A stretch of DNA of 64,000 nucleotides from Pycnopodia helianthoides (lineage: Eukaryota; Echinodermata; Asteroidea; Forcipulatida; Asteriidae): positions 4,282,510 to 4,346,509 of the forward strand of contig CM063244.1 of the NCBI GenBank assembly GCA_032158295.1, read 5' to 3'. A program made the translations under genes and the position numbers. Positions 1-11,790 of this stretch are shown here, one piece after another. The notes under the pieces were generated by a model. It ran no database searches. It was not told the origin of the DNA and saw only the letters and a program-made list of their open reading frames with translations. Position 1 is the first letter of the stretch. Each line of letters starts with the position of its first letter.

Positions 1-39
1 GATAATATTTAAATGGAAATCAATAAAAGTGCACCGTAC

Positions 40-191
40 CTGTCCATTTTGGGAGCAGTTGAGAATCTGGGTACCTTCGCTTACTCCTGCAAATGTCCCA
101 TGTGGAACTATGGTCTCGTCTATGTTGTCGATGATGATAAAAAATCCTTTAAAGTGATCTTTCTGTCCATTCTGTTCGATTTCGAGTGAAA
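40..191 (-). CDS. Reeler-domain exon, C-terminal half
   Basis: The acceptor CTTTCTGCAG ends at 192 and the donor CAG/GTACGG lies at 40/39. The exon enters in phase 1 and leaves in phase 0, matching the phase of the upstream exon. It encodes the F-x-GF strand, HGTF and the second conserved cysteine of the Reeler fold. Confidence 0.75.
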
Positions 192-3100
192 CTGCAGAAA
201 GAAGACGTTGAAATCTTGTATACGAGCTCAATGGGGGACTTTTGAGACGCTTGGTGGCAGCAGACTTACCAGGTAAATCCATTGTTCTCTACAATGTGCG
301 CATGCTTAGAACTACGTGAACAACGGAATTTTACCTGGTATGCCTGCTGCCATCTAGCGTTCCATTGTTCAACGTGATTTGTAACTGCACTGCGTGAAGA
401 CTACAGTGACTGTGACATCACGTTTAGAGAGACCAATTTTAGGCAAAGTTTGCAGGCAAAAGTTGTACACAACTCAATGGAAGAAAATGTACAATGGAGA
501 TCAACTTTTTATAATATTAATCTATCAATCCATCGTTAAATGCGCTGACGAACGGTCCATACAGTGTTGTACAATAAACTCTTAAGAACATAGGAATTAG
601 GTATTAACATATGTTTTGAACGTGAAGAAGATTGTCTGACCAGACTTTGTACAGAGAATCTGCCCTTCTGGTATGCTAGGTGCAGCGATGACAAGGCACG
701 GTTTTAATTGGGGAAAATTTGCAAAACTGGTTCGGCTATTTTGATAGAACTCAAGTGATTTTTATGTGAAACTTACGATACAAAACTAAAATTTCTCATA
801 TGACTGTTGTATTCTCAATTGAAATTCAATTTAAGTTTATTTCCATACTGTCATAAACAAAGTGATACAATAATATACAAGGAAATAATGAGCAGAAGAG
901 ACCGAGTTATTATATGCTTGAAAAGGTATATGGAGGCTGATTTGATAACCCGAGGCTTGTAGAATCAGTCTGTAGAAGAACTGAGAAAAGCCAAACGGAT
1001 AAACATAGGACGAACATAAATAAACAATACAACTTAAAAACAACAACAACGCAAAAGTAACTAGAATGAAATGGAAATAATGTTTTAGAAAAAAACAGCA
1101 AACGATCAGGCAGTACCTCGCAAAGCAGTCAATCGAAAGAAACAATAGACTGTACACAGTCACTCTTTGTGAACAGAGTGAAGGGGGCTGAGTTTTAAAG
1201 AGGCCTACATATGTTTTACTTGCCAACTGATACAGCGTCACCTCAACGTTGTGAACGTGCCCAATTTCATACAGCTGGCAACTTGGCTAAGCAAAACAAA
1301 AGCAGGACACCAATCACAATCCAATCTTCTCGGTAATGTGCGCATGCTTAGCACTACGTAAACATGGCAATTTACCTGTTATGTCTGCTGCCATCTAGCG
1401 TTCACAAATATACAATTGAATGATTGAGCTTAAACCACATGCAGGTTTAGCCTGAACATCGGACGTCACACTTCCAGGCTCGTAAATAACGCCAGAAACC
1501 GGCATTGAGCTCCTGGCAGGACCCTGCCAGATGTACATTGGACCTCGCATATCATTTACACGGACGGAGATTCGTAGTCTGTTACTACACACGTACACAC
1601 ATTACATAGTGAATAAAACAACATGACATACAGCACACGTGCATGCAGCAGACGATCGAAAGCTTATGTCACTACCAGTTCATCCAATGAAATAATTGGT
1701 TTATCCAATGACATCATTGGGCCTGTAAGACCATGCCAGTGCCTGTCTTTATCCTCGGGACCAGTCTCAGGCAGGTTTTGCTTGTTTTCGCACAGCGGGT
1801 AAATCTACCAAGCTTGATGGTATGGTGTTCTGTAATGGAAACCGAGGAGGCACCTTTTTTTTTGGGGGGGGGGGGCGATACTTTTATTGTTAGGCCAATA
1901 TAGCCACGTTTTGTTACCGGTATTAGTAAATGTTACAAACAGGAACCGTACTGAACATGCGCATTGACTATTTTGAGTGACTCTTACCGAGAGAAATGTT
2001 AGGCTGGTTCCGTGCCAACCTTGTCATTGTGATTTATTATTCACGCGACGGGAATCAGACCAGATTAAAAATAGTGCCGCGTGACTATTTTTTAGGAGTT
2101 AACCTCTATTTCAGGGGCTGACTTCTTTTCAGGCCGCGACTTTTTATTTTAGGCGGTGACTTAACAGCCTATAAAAAGTCGTACAAAAAAACAAAACAAA
2201 CGCCGCGTGAAAAAAAAAAAAATTAAAGGTCACCGCGTGCGTGAAAAAAGTGTAAATTATAATCGCCATTATAGAACACCGTAGTTTATGGCTCCAACCA
2301 CATTACGTGTGTTGCAGGATGTGTTGGTATTAGTAGGCCAGCCAAAGTGTAAAATTAAACTTTGGACAGCATAGTTTGTTAATGGCCGGCATCCATGCTA
2401 GATATATTGTTCATAGCAAGGGGAAGACGATTAGGGTGGACGCCACCCTCAGTTTTGAATTTTTAAGGTAATTTTGAGGTCAAAAATGTTTTAAAAAGGT
2501 CAAATTGGGGATTTTTGGATTTTGCACCAAATTTGAGCCCAAGTGGTAGCTCTATCTATAAAATGTATTTTTATCAACATATTGACATACCAAGCCTGTA
2601 AAATAAGGGTTAATCTTTTATAATGTACACAATTGTATAGTAAAATGAAAACTGAATACTGCATAAATTTCTGGTGCTTTCTTCTCAATGAGTTTCTAAT
2701 CTGCGAGATAAGCAGGTCCCAACCGGTCATGGTTGCTGTGGTCGTCGATGCTGTATTGCTGAAAAAGCTTCTAAAATCTTACAGCTGGCCAACTGCTTTG
2801 TATAGTTCTGCTCTGTGATCGCCATCCCTCTTTTTGAACTGCTTAACCACACTTTTGGCAAGCTTGTCAACTTCCACATCTTTTTGTTTATCTTTTTCAA
2901 CCAGCCAAGATTTAAGCATAGACCATTTGATGTGCCACAGATCAGAGCCTGGTATGTCAGTTGGTGTCATCTAACAGCGTGATAATAGGCTTTGACTTGT
3001 AGCATGGTCTCAGTCCTGTTGATTGCATAAACACATGACTCATGGTCATCAAGCCAAGCACTTTCAATGTGTTGGCCACTAGCCTCCAGGAAGTTGAAGC

Positions 3101-5042
3101 AGACACGGAGTCCTCCCTTCAGAAAAATTACTTTCTCAAACTTTGGATTTGCTCATTTCAATTCCTTTCCTTTGCTGTATAGTGTCTCCATAGTTACCAT
3201 ATAGTTAAAATGTAATTAAACAACTTGAGTCTACTAACTCTAACAGATGTGAGAATTCTTTCATCAAAGAAACTGAGGGCTGGTGTCTTCAGATTAAGCC
3301 ATGCACATTTGTCAGAGGGTGCTCAATGGATTTGTATGTGGCAATGTGGCCCTTAATGCCTGTGTTGATCGGACACTCAAAGGTGACTGGTCTGGGCAGT
3401 TGCTAGGCAACAGAAGTACTAAGGTTGTCCAGTTTATGTAAGAGAAGTGGCCTCTGAGTGCCTGATCACTAACTCTTAAGCTGGCTTTAAATCATGGCAA
3501 GCCATATTAAAAGCCTAAAATGTTTAACTGCACGATACCCCATGGTGTATGAAACAGCTGTAACATGGGATAAAGCAACTGTTTATTGCAAAAATGTTCA
3601 ACATTTTAGTTCATCATTGCCCTTTGAGTTTGATAACTGTGTAGGAGTCTGAAAATGTTCACTTGGAAAGATTGGGAGTACAAACAACTTTGATATCAGA
3701 CATACAGTTTTTGAGCACCATGTCAAGCTATAAACCCAGGGTATGCATTCAAATGTACTGCGTGTAGAACATACCTTCTTGTCTCGTTACACCATACAAA
3801 AAGGTGCGAAATTGAAAATTTTTGTTGATTAAAAAACTGCCTGGGTATATTAAACATCAGAAAAAAGTTGTTTGAAACAACCTCGAGATAGGGAGTGCAA
3901 ACTTATTCGGTATACTCAAGATATGCACTTTTTGAGAAAATCACACTTTTAGTTTTCATTTTATTTTACATTTGTGTACAAGATAAAATATTAACCCTTA
4001 CTTTTACAGGCTTGGTATGTCAATATGATGATAAAAATACATTTTATAGATAGAGCTATCACTTGGGATCAATTTGGTGCAAAATCCAAAAATCCCAAAT
4101 TTGACCCTTTTTGACCACAAAATTACCATACAAAAAGATGTGAAATTGAAAAAAAAAATGATTAAAAACCACCTGGGTATATTAACCTTCACAAAAAAGT
4201 TGTTTGGAACCAATATATGCACCCTTGAGGTAGGGAGTGCAAACTTATTCGGTGTACTCAATATATGCACTTTTTGAGAAAATCACACTTTTAGTTTTCA
4301 TTTTACTATACATTTGTGTACAATATAAAAGATTTAGTTTTACAGGCTTGGTCCGCAATATGACGATAACAATACATTTTATAGATAGAGCTACCTCTAG
4401 GGGTCAAAATTTGGTGCAAAATCCGAAAATCCACAATTTGACGTTTTTGACCTTTTTACCTCAAAATGACCTTAAAATTCAAAATTGAGGGTGGCATCCA
4501 CCCTAATCGCTTTCCTGATCCCATAAACAATAGATCTAGCATGGATGCCAGCCATTAACAAACTATGCCGTGGAATTTTTTTCTAGAGGTCTTTTTTCAA
4601 GTTGGCTGGTCTACTATATTAGGATTGGAGATGGGCCATGGTGAAAAGATCTTGGGTAAAAATTATTAAAACGTAAGTGCAGGTGTCATAGGGGAATTTG
4701 TCCCCCCAGTGTGTGTCCCACATGGTAAATTACTAGGCTGAAGGAAGTTGATTCAAAACAGGGCGCTATCAGACGAAATTTCTACATAATTCGCAAGATA
4801 TATGCCTCCAATTCGTGGAACAGAATCTCCGGTCATACATGCTTACCTTGTAGAGGTATTCCTGGCGTATATTCAGATTGGTTGAAGTACACAGCGTAAG
4901 GCGGCGCATCAGAGCTCGGTGATCCTCCGTGGCCAGAGGGTTTCAGGTCCAAACATATCTCAGAGTAGTTTGTAACAGGTGGACCAGAAGGTAACCCGTT
5001 TACATCGCGAAGCACATAAGCTATGGTAATAGCTATGTAAAC
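40..5042 (-). CDS. Reeler-domain protein, partial (two internal exons)
   Basis: Two minus-strand exons join in phase: 5042-4847 (65 codons plus 1 nt) and 191-40 (2 nt plus 50 codons). Together they read as most of a Reeler domain: an N-terminal EICLDL cysteine, PPYAVYF, a YTPG turn, FKGFFIII and a second cysteine in LNC after GTF. The spacing and order of the two cysteines, the PPY, the YTPG and the F-x-GF core are those of Reeler domains in reelin, ferric-chelate reductase-like (FRRS1), spondin and insect defence proteins. The domain is extracellular in those families. The 4.65 kb intron carries an inserted 2.3 kb inverted-repeat element. The first exon, with the start and signal peptide, was not found, and the 3' part lies left of the window, so the subfamily cannot be decided. 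Seen: exons, phases and motifs. Inferred: secreted or membrane protein. Confidence 0.75.
246..360. mobile_element. Miniature inverted-repeat element, GGCAGCAG family, copy 1
   Basis: The ends are imperfect inverted repeats of about 31 bp (ACGCTTGGTGGCAGCAGAC on the left, the complement of GCTGCCATCTAGCGT on the right), with an interior containing TGCGCATGCTTAGAACTACG. A second complete copy is at 60356-60466. Right-end fragments occur at about 1330-1402 and 57915-57973. No coding sequence. Confidence 0.7.
400..510. repeat. Dispersed repeat, copy also at about 13255-13400
   Basis: The stretch shares TGACATCAC, GCAGGCA..TTGTACACA, CTCAATGGAAGAAA and TGGAGAT with 13255-13400. It looks like two diverged copies of one unclassified repeat. 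No coding potential was recognised. Confidence 0.45.
1330..1402. mobile_element. Solo right arm of the GGCAGCAG-type miniature element
   Basis: The segment matches the right two-thirds of the element at 246-360 (GTGCGCATGCTTAG through CTGCTGCCATCTAGCGTTC). The left terminal repeat is absent. Confidence 0.55.
1540..1665. repeat. Dispersed repeat, second copy at 17160-17277
   Basis: This segment and 17160-17277 share about 120 bp at high similarity by eye, including CGTAGTCT, ACACACGTA.ACACATTACATAG and GCAGCAGACGATCGAAAG. It is an unclassified interspersed repeat. The open frame across it is not treated as a gene because it lies within the repeat. Confidence 0.6.
1850..2327. other. Intronic stretch without recognised gene
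   Basis: It holds a T/G homopolymer block (about 1854-1874) and then AT-rich sequence with several short A-runs. No exon or named repeat was recognised. Confidence 0.5.
2330..4616. mobile_element. 2.3 kb DNA-transposon-like element with ~320 bp terminal inverted repeats
   Basis: The left end (about 2330-2655) and the right end (about 4290-4616) are long inverted repeats. Both carry TAGTAGGCCAGCC-type termini, the TTAATGGCCGGCATCCATGC block, AGGGTGGA.GCCACCCT and TTATAGATAGAGCTA. The right-arm sequence is duplicated directly inside (about 3905-4235). The interior has broken minus-strand coding-like sequence near 3060-2779, including the motif SDLWHIKW, possibly a transposase relic; no intact frame covers it. 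The element sits inside the Reeler gene intron. The superfamily is not assigned. Confidence 0.7.
4675..4790. mobile_element. Arm of the GGTGTCATAGGG miniature element
   Basis: CAGGTGTCATAGGGGAATTTGTCCCCCCAGTG and the following CTGAAGGAAGTTGATTC..AGGGCGCTATCAGA correspond to one half of the palindromic element at 54759-54930. A further fragment is at about 45349-45404. Confidence 0.5.
4847..5042 (-). CDS. Reeler-domain exon, N-terminal half
   Basis: The acceptor (polypyrimidine then CAACAG) ends at 5043 and the donor CAAG/GTAAGC is at 4847/4846. The exon opens in phase 0 with a hydrophobic stretch (VYIAITIAYVL), possibly the end of a signal peptide, then the first conserved cysteine, the PPY motif and YTPG. 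It contains no methionine, so the start codon must lie upstream. Confidence 0.72.
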
Positions 5043-5227
5043 CTGTTGAATTGATATGATAAAACAGTAGAAAAATATAATTACAAAATTATAATTATCA
5101 TAATGTAGTCTACTATACCGCACGTGTTTACAAAAAAGGTACTCAATGTACTTGAACAAACAGAAACATTTTAAGACAGGGTTTTGAATTTTTTGAAGCA
5201 TGAAACCGACTTATGTACGGGTTTACA

Positions 5228-5486
5228 AAGTGCCAGAAACATCGGGTCAAACCCCTTCTCTCTTATAGCGATAAGCATACCTGGGTTCTTTTATGTGCGT
5301 TGCACACGAGCACATGTGACCTACGGTTGTATGTCCCATCCGAAGGACGAGGCAGTAATAGTAAAGTGTCTTGCTTTATAAGGACACACGTGTCAAGACC
5401 GGAACTCAAACCCAACAACTCTGCTGATCAGCAGAAACATCAGAGCTTGAGCCCAGTGCTCTTTAACCGCTCGGCCACGACACGCC
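5228..5486 (-). mobile_element. tRNA-derived SINE, copy 1 (minus strand)
   Basis: Read on the minus strand it starts GGCGTGTCGTGGCCGAGCGG, a tRNA-like A box, followed by GTTTGAGTTCCGG at the B-box position and then a body with GTCCTTCGGATGGGAC. It matches 52663-52936 over its length. The tRNA part is not a functional gene: the arms do not pair fully and the same unit recurs with a long tail. Confidence 0.7.
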
Positions 5487-6061
5487 TTTGTGCTCATTTA
5501 AATAATTGGCGATTGACTATTTTTTGCCTTTGATTATTTCTTGTGTATGATGGCTCAATCGCCTCATTTGACACACTTCCAATCAACCAAACGGTCAAAG
5601 TAAAGGTCATGCCCTTAATATTTACATTTTCTGATGTTTCCAATAGCAAACTATCAAAATCAATTAAATTGTTGCATTCACAGATAAACATGAATAGCGC
5701 CCTCTATTGTCAACTATCATACTTCACAAACAAGGCAGCCTATCAGAAATAAATGCTGAGATCCACAGTTATAATAAAAAAAAAGTCTGTCTCTCCCTCC
5801 GCCTTATTTCTAAGGCAATAGTGAAGACACAACGAAACAAGTTCATCTGGATTTTTAATAAATCATGGACAACGAGGTTCGTTTTTTTTTTTATAATCCA
5901 AATAAATGTAGAGGTTACTTACATATTATTTAAGTTACGTTTCCTTCCTAAGCTATGAGCTTCGTCAGAATACAAGCCCGGCCATATCTCGTTGGGCCCC
6001 CCTGCCCCCTTTCAATGTCGAATCACATTGTTGCACGGTCTTTTACGTTCCAGTCAACGGG
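5487..6061. other. Intergenic, no recognised feature
   Basis: AT-rich sequence with A-runs and T-runs (for example near 5776 and 5883). No exon-like or repeat structure was recognised. Confidence 0.4.
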
Positions 6062-6418
6062 GGGGGGGGACGGGGGAGAGAATGTTTATTGTGAGACAGG
6101 GGATGGTTAATGTATGGTTATTGTAACGTTAGGATAGGGTGGCTCAAGCATTTTGGCCGGGATTGTCTGAAATTCTTTCAGCGTGTTTTTAAATGTTTTT
6201 TATTACAAAATAAGGCTTTAAAAGACTATGAATGTCCAAAGACACTGAATGTCCTTTTACTGCTGAGTATAGGGCGTTCAACAACACCAAGGATGCATTT
6301 GTGGGGGAGGGGGGACGGGGGACGGGGGAGCAAATGTTTATTGTGAGACAGGGAATGGTTATTGTATGGTTATTGTAACGTTAGGATAGGGTGGCCCAAG
6401 CATTTTGGCCGGGATTGT
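6062..6418. repeat. Direct duplication of a ~108 bp G-rich block
   Basis: About 6062-6170 and 6308-6418 are near-identical (GGGGACGGGGGAG.. AATGTTTATTGTGAGACAGG ..TTTTGGCCGGGATTGT), separated by about 140 bp of unrelated sequence. The arrangement could be a tandem duplication or short terminal repeats of a lost element. Confidence 0.6.
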
Positions 6419-6420
6419 AG

Positions 6421-6784
6421 CAACCCGTATCTGCCATGTAGGCGCGGCCTACACCCTTTCTTGGTGGTCATAGAGGGCGTTGTAGGCGTGGTTTGGACTA
6501 TAGTTGGTTATAATGTTATGGAGCTTGTATGCCCCGTTGTCTTTGTTGAGAGTGTTCCCCCCCCCCTGCCACCCCTAGCTGTGTCTGATCAAAATGGTTT
6601 CCCTAAGCCATCTAGTGGTTTTGTCAGGTTCTCTATCAATGACCGTGGCGTTGTCTCATTTTGTTGTGTGGTTGGTGGCAGCGAGAACATTTTTATGACC
6701 GACCAGTCCAAACCACGCATACAATGCCCTCATATATGACGACCAAGAAAGGGTACAAAAGGCAGTTGAGCATCGGACATGGTT
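6421..6784. mobile_element. Miniature element with ~95 bp terminal inverted repeats
   Basis: The left arm (GCAACCCGTATCTGCC.. CCTTTCTTGGTGGTCATA.. GCGTGGTTTGGACT) reappears in reverse complement at about 6695-6784. The interior has a short C-run. Its left border touches the duplicated block at 6418. Confidence 0.65.
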
Positions 6785-7695
6785 GCCAGTCTGAGTCTGA
6801 CGAAGATCCCAGCTTATGAGTGAAACTAACTAAAATGATATGTAAGTAACATCTACATGTATTTGGAGTCGAAAAAACCGTACTCCATAATCCATAATAA
6901 ACCTTCCTGTGACAAAAACAAACAAAAAACAAAAACAGTTCTGTTAAGTAATGTTTTTTCTGGAAATTTGAGGTGCAAACAAGTATTTTTAGTCATGTCT
7001 GTGTTAGTGTGTGGAGATGATAGATATGAATGATAAATTCACTGTTTCTTACACACCAAGATCAAAACTATGAGTAGTTATTAGTACCGGTTTTAAAAAT
7101 TGTATTGCTGTCAGACTGTTACTATTGTGATATACAATGTATCCTGTTGACAAGTCAATCGACTGGCTGGAGTGGCAATTCATGGTAGCTCAGGTTAAAA
7201 TGTATAATTGGTATATATACGTTCGGCGTACCTTTTAAGTTCCCACCTCCAACCCATCAAAAAGGGCGATCTTAAAATAGATGGTCACATTTCCAGTGAG
7301 AATGTGTGTCGTTGAAATCAGATTTTCTTGTTTTTAAAGCGCAAAAAAGGCCTTCAAGCATTTCCCATTGCCACGGTGTCGTCAACACCAGCTCAGAAAC
7401 CTTGGCCCCCTCTTGCCCAGGCCCCCCATAAGATCGAAGAAAACCCACAACAGAATGGTTCAATACATTAAATAGCCGCTCTGTAATTATATATTCTCCC
7501 CCATCCCCAGCCCAAATGAATAAAATGAACAATGACCGATATGGGGGCAGAGGGTATTCCCCCTAATTTCCAAACACTTTAACAGAAGATTTTCCTCTTG
7601 TAAAGAACTACCCCACTCTAAAATCCTCTAAATAATTCCTGAAATTACGAGCACACACATGAAGACACAATTGAGGGGGAGGTACACAAGCCCCA
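6785..7695. other. Intergenic, no recognised feature
   Basis: AT-rich single-copy-looking sequence. The frames present are short and have no codon or domain signal that I recognise. Confidence 0.4.
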
Positions 7696-7749
7696 TCCCA
7701 GCTAACAGTTTGACGTTTTCTCAACGTTGTAATGAAGTCAGACTTTGGT

Positions 7750-8050
7750 GTAAGTAACGTTATTAATATAACGTTGTAGCTACGGAACTTTGTCGACTCC
7801 CCTATACGTCTTCCGTACGTAATGACGCAACGTAACAACCACGTTGTTGGTACGTTTAAGACACGTTTCCAGTGACCTTATTACAACTTATATTTAACGT
7901 TGCAACAACGTTCTCAGAGCGTGTTTGTTTGGTTGTTATATAGTTATCTAAGTAACGTTGTAGCAACGAATCTTTGTCGACTCCCCTGTACGTCTTTAGA
8001 ACGTAATGATGCAACGAAACAACGACGTTGTTGGCACGTATACACAACGT
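7750..8050. repeat. Subterminal duplicated block with AACGTTG motifs
   Basis: About 7750-7866 and 7948-8050 share TAAGTAACGTT, TTTGTCGACTCCCCT.TACGTCTT and CACGTTGTTGG.ACGT. They are spaced about 195 bp apart within the left subterminal region of the 7696-11977 element. Confidence 0.65.
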
Positions 8051-8768
8051 TGCAATGTTGTAAATAATCAATTAAAAAGAATGTTACAACAATGTATTTT
8101 TTTTCAGTACCGTGAACGTTGTCACAACGTCAGCCCTATCTTATTTATTGATTGCTATATCGATTAATTATACAATAATTTCATGATTAATTTTGTTAAG
8201 TGATATGTCAACATGATCAATGAATTACTTTTACAAACTTACCAAGGTAGGTCCCTACTACGCGTTGTCGTAACCGGACTTCACTGTACCTGTATACTAT
8301 ACATCGTACAGCATGTACTATATATACAGACCAATTTCCTGACTTTTGCAATCACGGGGGTATATATTTTTGTAATTGTTTCCATTTAATTAATATTTCT
8401 GAACTAAAATTACATGTTTAGTTACTGAATTATATTTATCCATATTTTCCTCTGTTAGTTTAGACAAGTACAAGAAGAAACCAGTACACCTAGTTCATAA
8501 ATTTGGCAAATTTCGTGAAATTGTTTGTATGTATTGTACAACTTCTAAGCCCAATCTACAAATTTGCATATGTGATATTTACGTTGTCATGACGTTGTCA
8601 AATTAATTTTTACTAGACATGCAGCATTCCGCACGCTGGTCAATGCGGCATGTTGAGCAAAAACGTATGTCTTTCTTTTTTCTTCAAAACTGAAACAAAA
8701 CATACTTAGTGGTACACTAAAGTACTTCAAAATTTGAAAGTGTCTTTGAAATTTAGGAACAAATTTGG

Positions 8769-10874
8769 TTTTAGAGGAAGTTTTTAGCTGGGAACAAAAC
8801 GGCCTAAGTGTGGATAGAAAATCCTATCAAGGGTAAATGTTTCTCTAGAAGATTCTAAGTACGGTTTGGAATGCCGCTGTACAGGTGGTCGGGGGGGGGG
8901 TGCGAAGAATCGAATATCTCCCCAGACCGGTGCACTGCTGCTTGACACAATAAGCTCAATTAAATGCAATTAATGATTAGTATTAACTGTTCAGATTGAT
9001 CATTAAATGCCAATGTGATAGCAAGGCCGCTCCTCAAGTGCCTATTTTATTTATGACAACCGATATTCAAAACTAAATTTAGAACAAACATTGTTTGCGA
9101 TGTCAAACATTAGGCCTACCAATAGTTGTTAGCTTATAAATGTCCTCCAAAACCATCCCAACGAGCTGCTTGAACTATTCAACACAATAGTTTTAGAAAA
9201 AAGTTTTTAGCGGGTGAACAAACGGCCTAAGTAATATAGAAAATCCTATCAAGGGTAAATGTTTCTCTATAGAAGATTCTATCTACAGCTTGGAATGCCG
9301 CTGTACAGGTAGTGTGTGTGTGTGGGGGGGGGGGGGTAGACTCAAATCTCTCCCTAGACCGTCGCACTGCTGCTTGACATAATAAAGTCAATTAAATGCA
9401 ATTAATGGTTTGTTCAGATTGATAATTAAATGCCTATTTGATAGGGAGGCCGCTCCTCAAGTGCCTATTCTATTGATGACAACCGATATAAAAAACTAAA
9501 TTGAGAACAAACATTGTTCGTGATGACAAACATTAGGCCTACCAATGTTGTTAGCTAATAAATGTCCTCCGAAACCATCCCAACGATCTGCTTGAACTAT
9601 TTAACACAATGGTTTTAGAGGAAGTTTTTAGTGGGGGACAAAACGGCCTAAGTGAGGATAGAAAATCCTATCAAGGGTAAATGTTTCTCTAGAAGATTCT
9701 ATGTACGGCTTGGAATGCCGCTGTACAGGTGGTGGTGGTGGTGGTGTGGAGAGGGGGTAGAATCGAATCTCACCCCTCACCAGCGCACTGCTGCTTGACA
9801 CAATAAGCTCAATTAAATGCAATTAATGATTAGTATTAACTGTTCAGATTGATCATTAAATGCCAATGATAGCGAGGCCGCTCCTCAAGTGCCTATTTTA
9901 TTTATGACAACCGATATTCAAAACTAAATTTAGAACAAACATTGTTTGCGATGTCAAACATTAGGCCTACCAATAGTTGTTAGCTAATAAATGTCCTCCA
10001 AAACCATCCCAACGAGCTGCTTGAACAATTCAACACAATAGTTTTAGAAAAAGTTTTTAGCGGGTGAACAAACGGCCTAAGTAATATAGAAAATCCTATC
10101 AAGGGTAAATGTTTCTCTAGAAGATTCTATGTACGGCTTGGAATGCCGCTGTACAGGTGGTGGTGGTGGTGGTGGTGGGGGTAGAATCAAATCTCTCCCT
10201 AGACCGTCGCACTGCTGCTTGACATAATTAAGTCAATTAAATGCAATTAATGGTTTGTTCAGATTGATAATTAAATGCCTATTTGATAGGGAGGTCGCTC
10301 CTCAAGTGCCTATTCTATTGATGACAACCGATATAAAAAACTAAATTGAGAACAAACATTGTTCGTGATGACAAACATTAGGCCTACCAATGTTGTTAGC
10401 TAATAAATGTCCTCCGAAACCATCCCAACGATCTGCTTGAACTATTTAACACAATGGTTTTAGAGGAAGTTTTTAGTGGGGGACAAAACGGCCTAAGTGA
10501 GGATAGAAAATCCTATCAAGGGTAAATGTTTCTCTAGAAGATTCTATCTACAGCTTGGAATGCCGCTGTACAGGTGGTGGTGGTGGTGGTGGTGGTGGGG
10601 AGGGGGGGGTAGAATCGAATCTCACCCCTCACCAGCGCACTGCTGCTTGACACAATAAGCTCAATTAAATGCAATTAATGATTAGTACTGTTCAGATTCA
10701 TCATTAAATGCAAATCTGATAGAAATGCCGCTCCTCAAGTGCCTAATTTATGACAACCGATATTAATAAAAAACTAAATTGAGAACAAAAACATGTTTGC
10801 GATGTCAAACATTAGGCCTACCATGTCCTCCAAAACCATTCAAACGAGCTGCTTGAACTATTCAACAAAATGGT
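8769..10874. repeat. ~420-bp tandem repeat, five units in an A-B-A-B-A order
   Basis: Units begin at about 8769, 9191, 9613, 10041 and 10457. All share CGGCCTAAGT, AATCCTATCAAGGGTAAATG, TTGGAATGCCGCTGTACAGG and TTAGGCCTACCA. Units 1, 3 and 5 (TTTTAGAGGAAG, CTCAATTAAATGC) resemble each other more than units 2 and 4 (TTTTAGAAAAAAG, AGTCAATTAAATGC), so the true period is a ~845-bp dimer. Each unit has its own (GGT)n or G-run just after TGTACAGG. No coding is supported. Confidence 0.8.
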
Positions 10875-10879
10875 CTAAA

Positions 10880-11790
10880 CATCGCCAATACAAACTAAAA
10901 TACAACGCCAAACGATATCATAGTCAAAACAAATACTATTATTTGTACGTTGTAATTAAACTAAAATACAATATGTCACAGCGTGATGGTAAAAACAAAG
11001 ATACTACGTTGTGATAAATCTACAAGATGATAGTTACAATATGCGTTTGAAGATTAAGACAACGGGCTGTCACAACTTTAACAGTAGGCTACTTTTGTGT
11101 GCAAAACCAAAATACAACGACAAGACAACATACAGCCGAAACTTAAATATTACGTTTTAATGTTACCAAAATACATTGTGTAGACAACGTGACTGTCACA
11201 ACTTAAATGCTACGTTTTATAACACCAAAATATAACGTCAAGACAACGTGACCGCCGCGATTTAAATATGACGTTTTGATAAAACCAAAATACAATGTGC
11301 AGACAACGTGCTCTTCACAACATAATTGCTACGTTTTAATGTTACCAAAAAACAACGTGTAAACAACGTTACTACCACAACTTAAATGCTACGTTATAAT
11401 AATACTAAAATACAACGTCAAGACAACGTGACCGCCGCGATTTAATTATAACGTTTTGATAAAACCAAAATGCAACGTGCAGACAACGTGCTAGTCACAA
11501 CATAATTGCTACATTTTAATGTTACCAAATTACAACGTGTAGACAACGTGACTGCCACAACTTAAATGCTACGTTATAATAATACCAAAATACAACGTCA
11601 AGACAACGTGACCGCCGCGAATTAATTGTGACGTTTTGATAAAACCACAATGCAACGTGCAGACAACGTGCTTGTCGCAACAAAATTACTACGTTTTGTT
11701 GAGACCAAAATATGACTTATCGACAACGTTGTTGCCTTAACTTAAATACCACGTTGTAATAATACCAAAATACAATGTTGTGAACACGTT
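10880..11790. repeat. 60-bp tandem repeat with 180-bp higher-order period
   Basis: The period is exactly 60 bp over 11161-11790: every unit has ACCAAAATACAACGT..AGACAACGTG. Three variants rotate in order: GTCAAGACAACGTGACCGCCGCG, GTGCAGACAACGTGCT, and GTGTAGACAACGTGACTGCCACA. That gives a 180-bp trimer at 11221, 11401 and 11581. The units towards 10880 are more degenerate. Confidence 0.85.

Noticed and set aside
837..1241. 134-codon minus-strand open frame inside the Reeler intron
   Set aside because: Hydrophobic, AT-driven composition, no recognised domain and no splice borders linking it to the Reeler exons.
5228..5486. tRNA gene (A and B boxes)
   Set aside because: The same unit with tail occurs three times and the cloverleaf is broken, so it is a SINE head rather than a tRNA gene.
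10880..11790. CRISPR-like array
   Set aside because: There are no unique spacers; the whole 60-bp unit repeats, in an animal genome.
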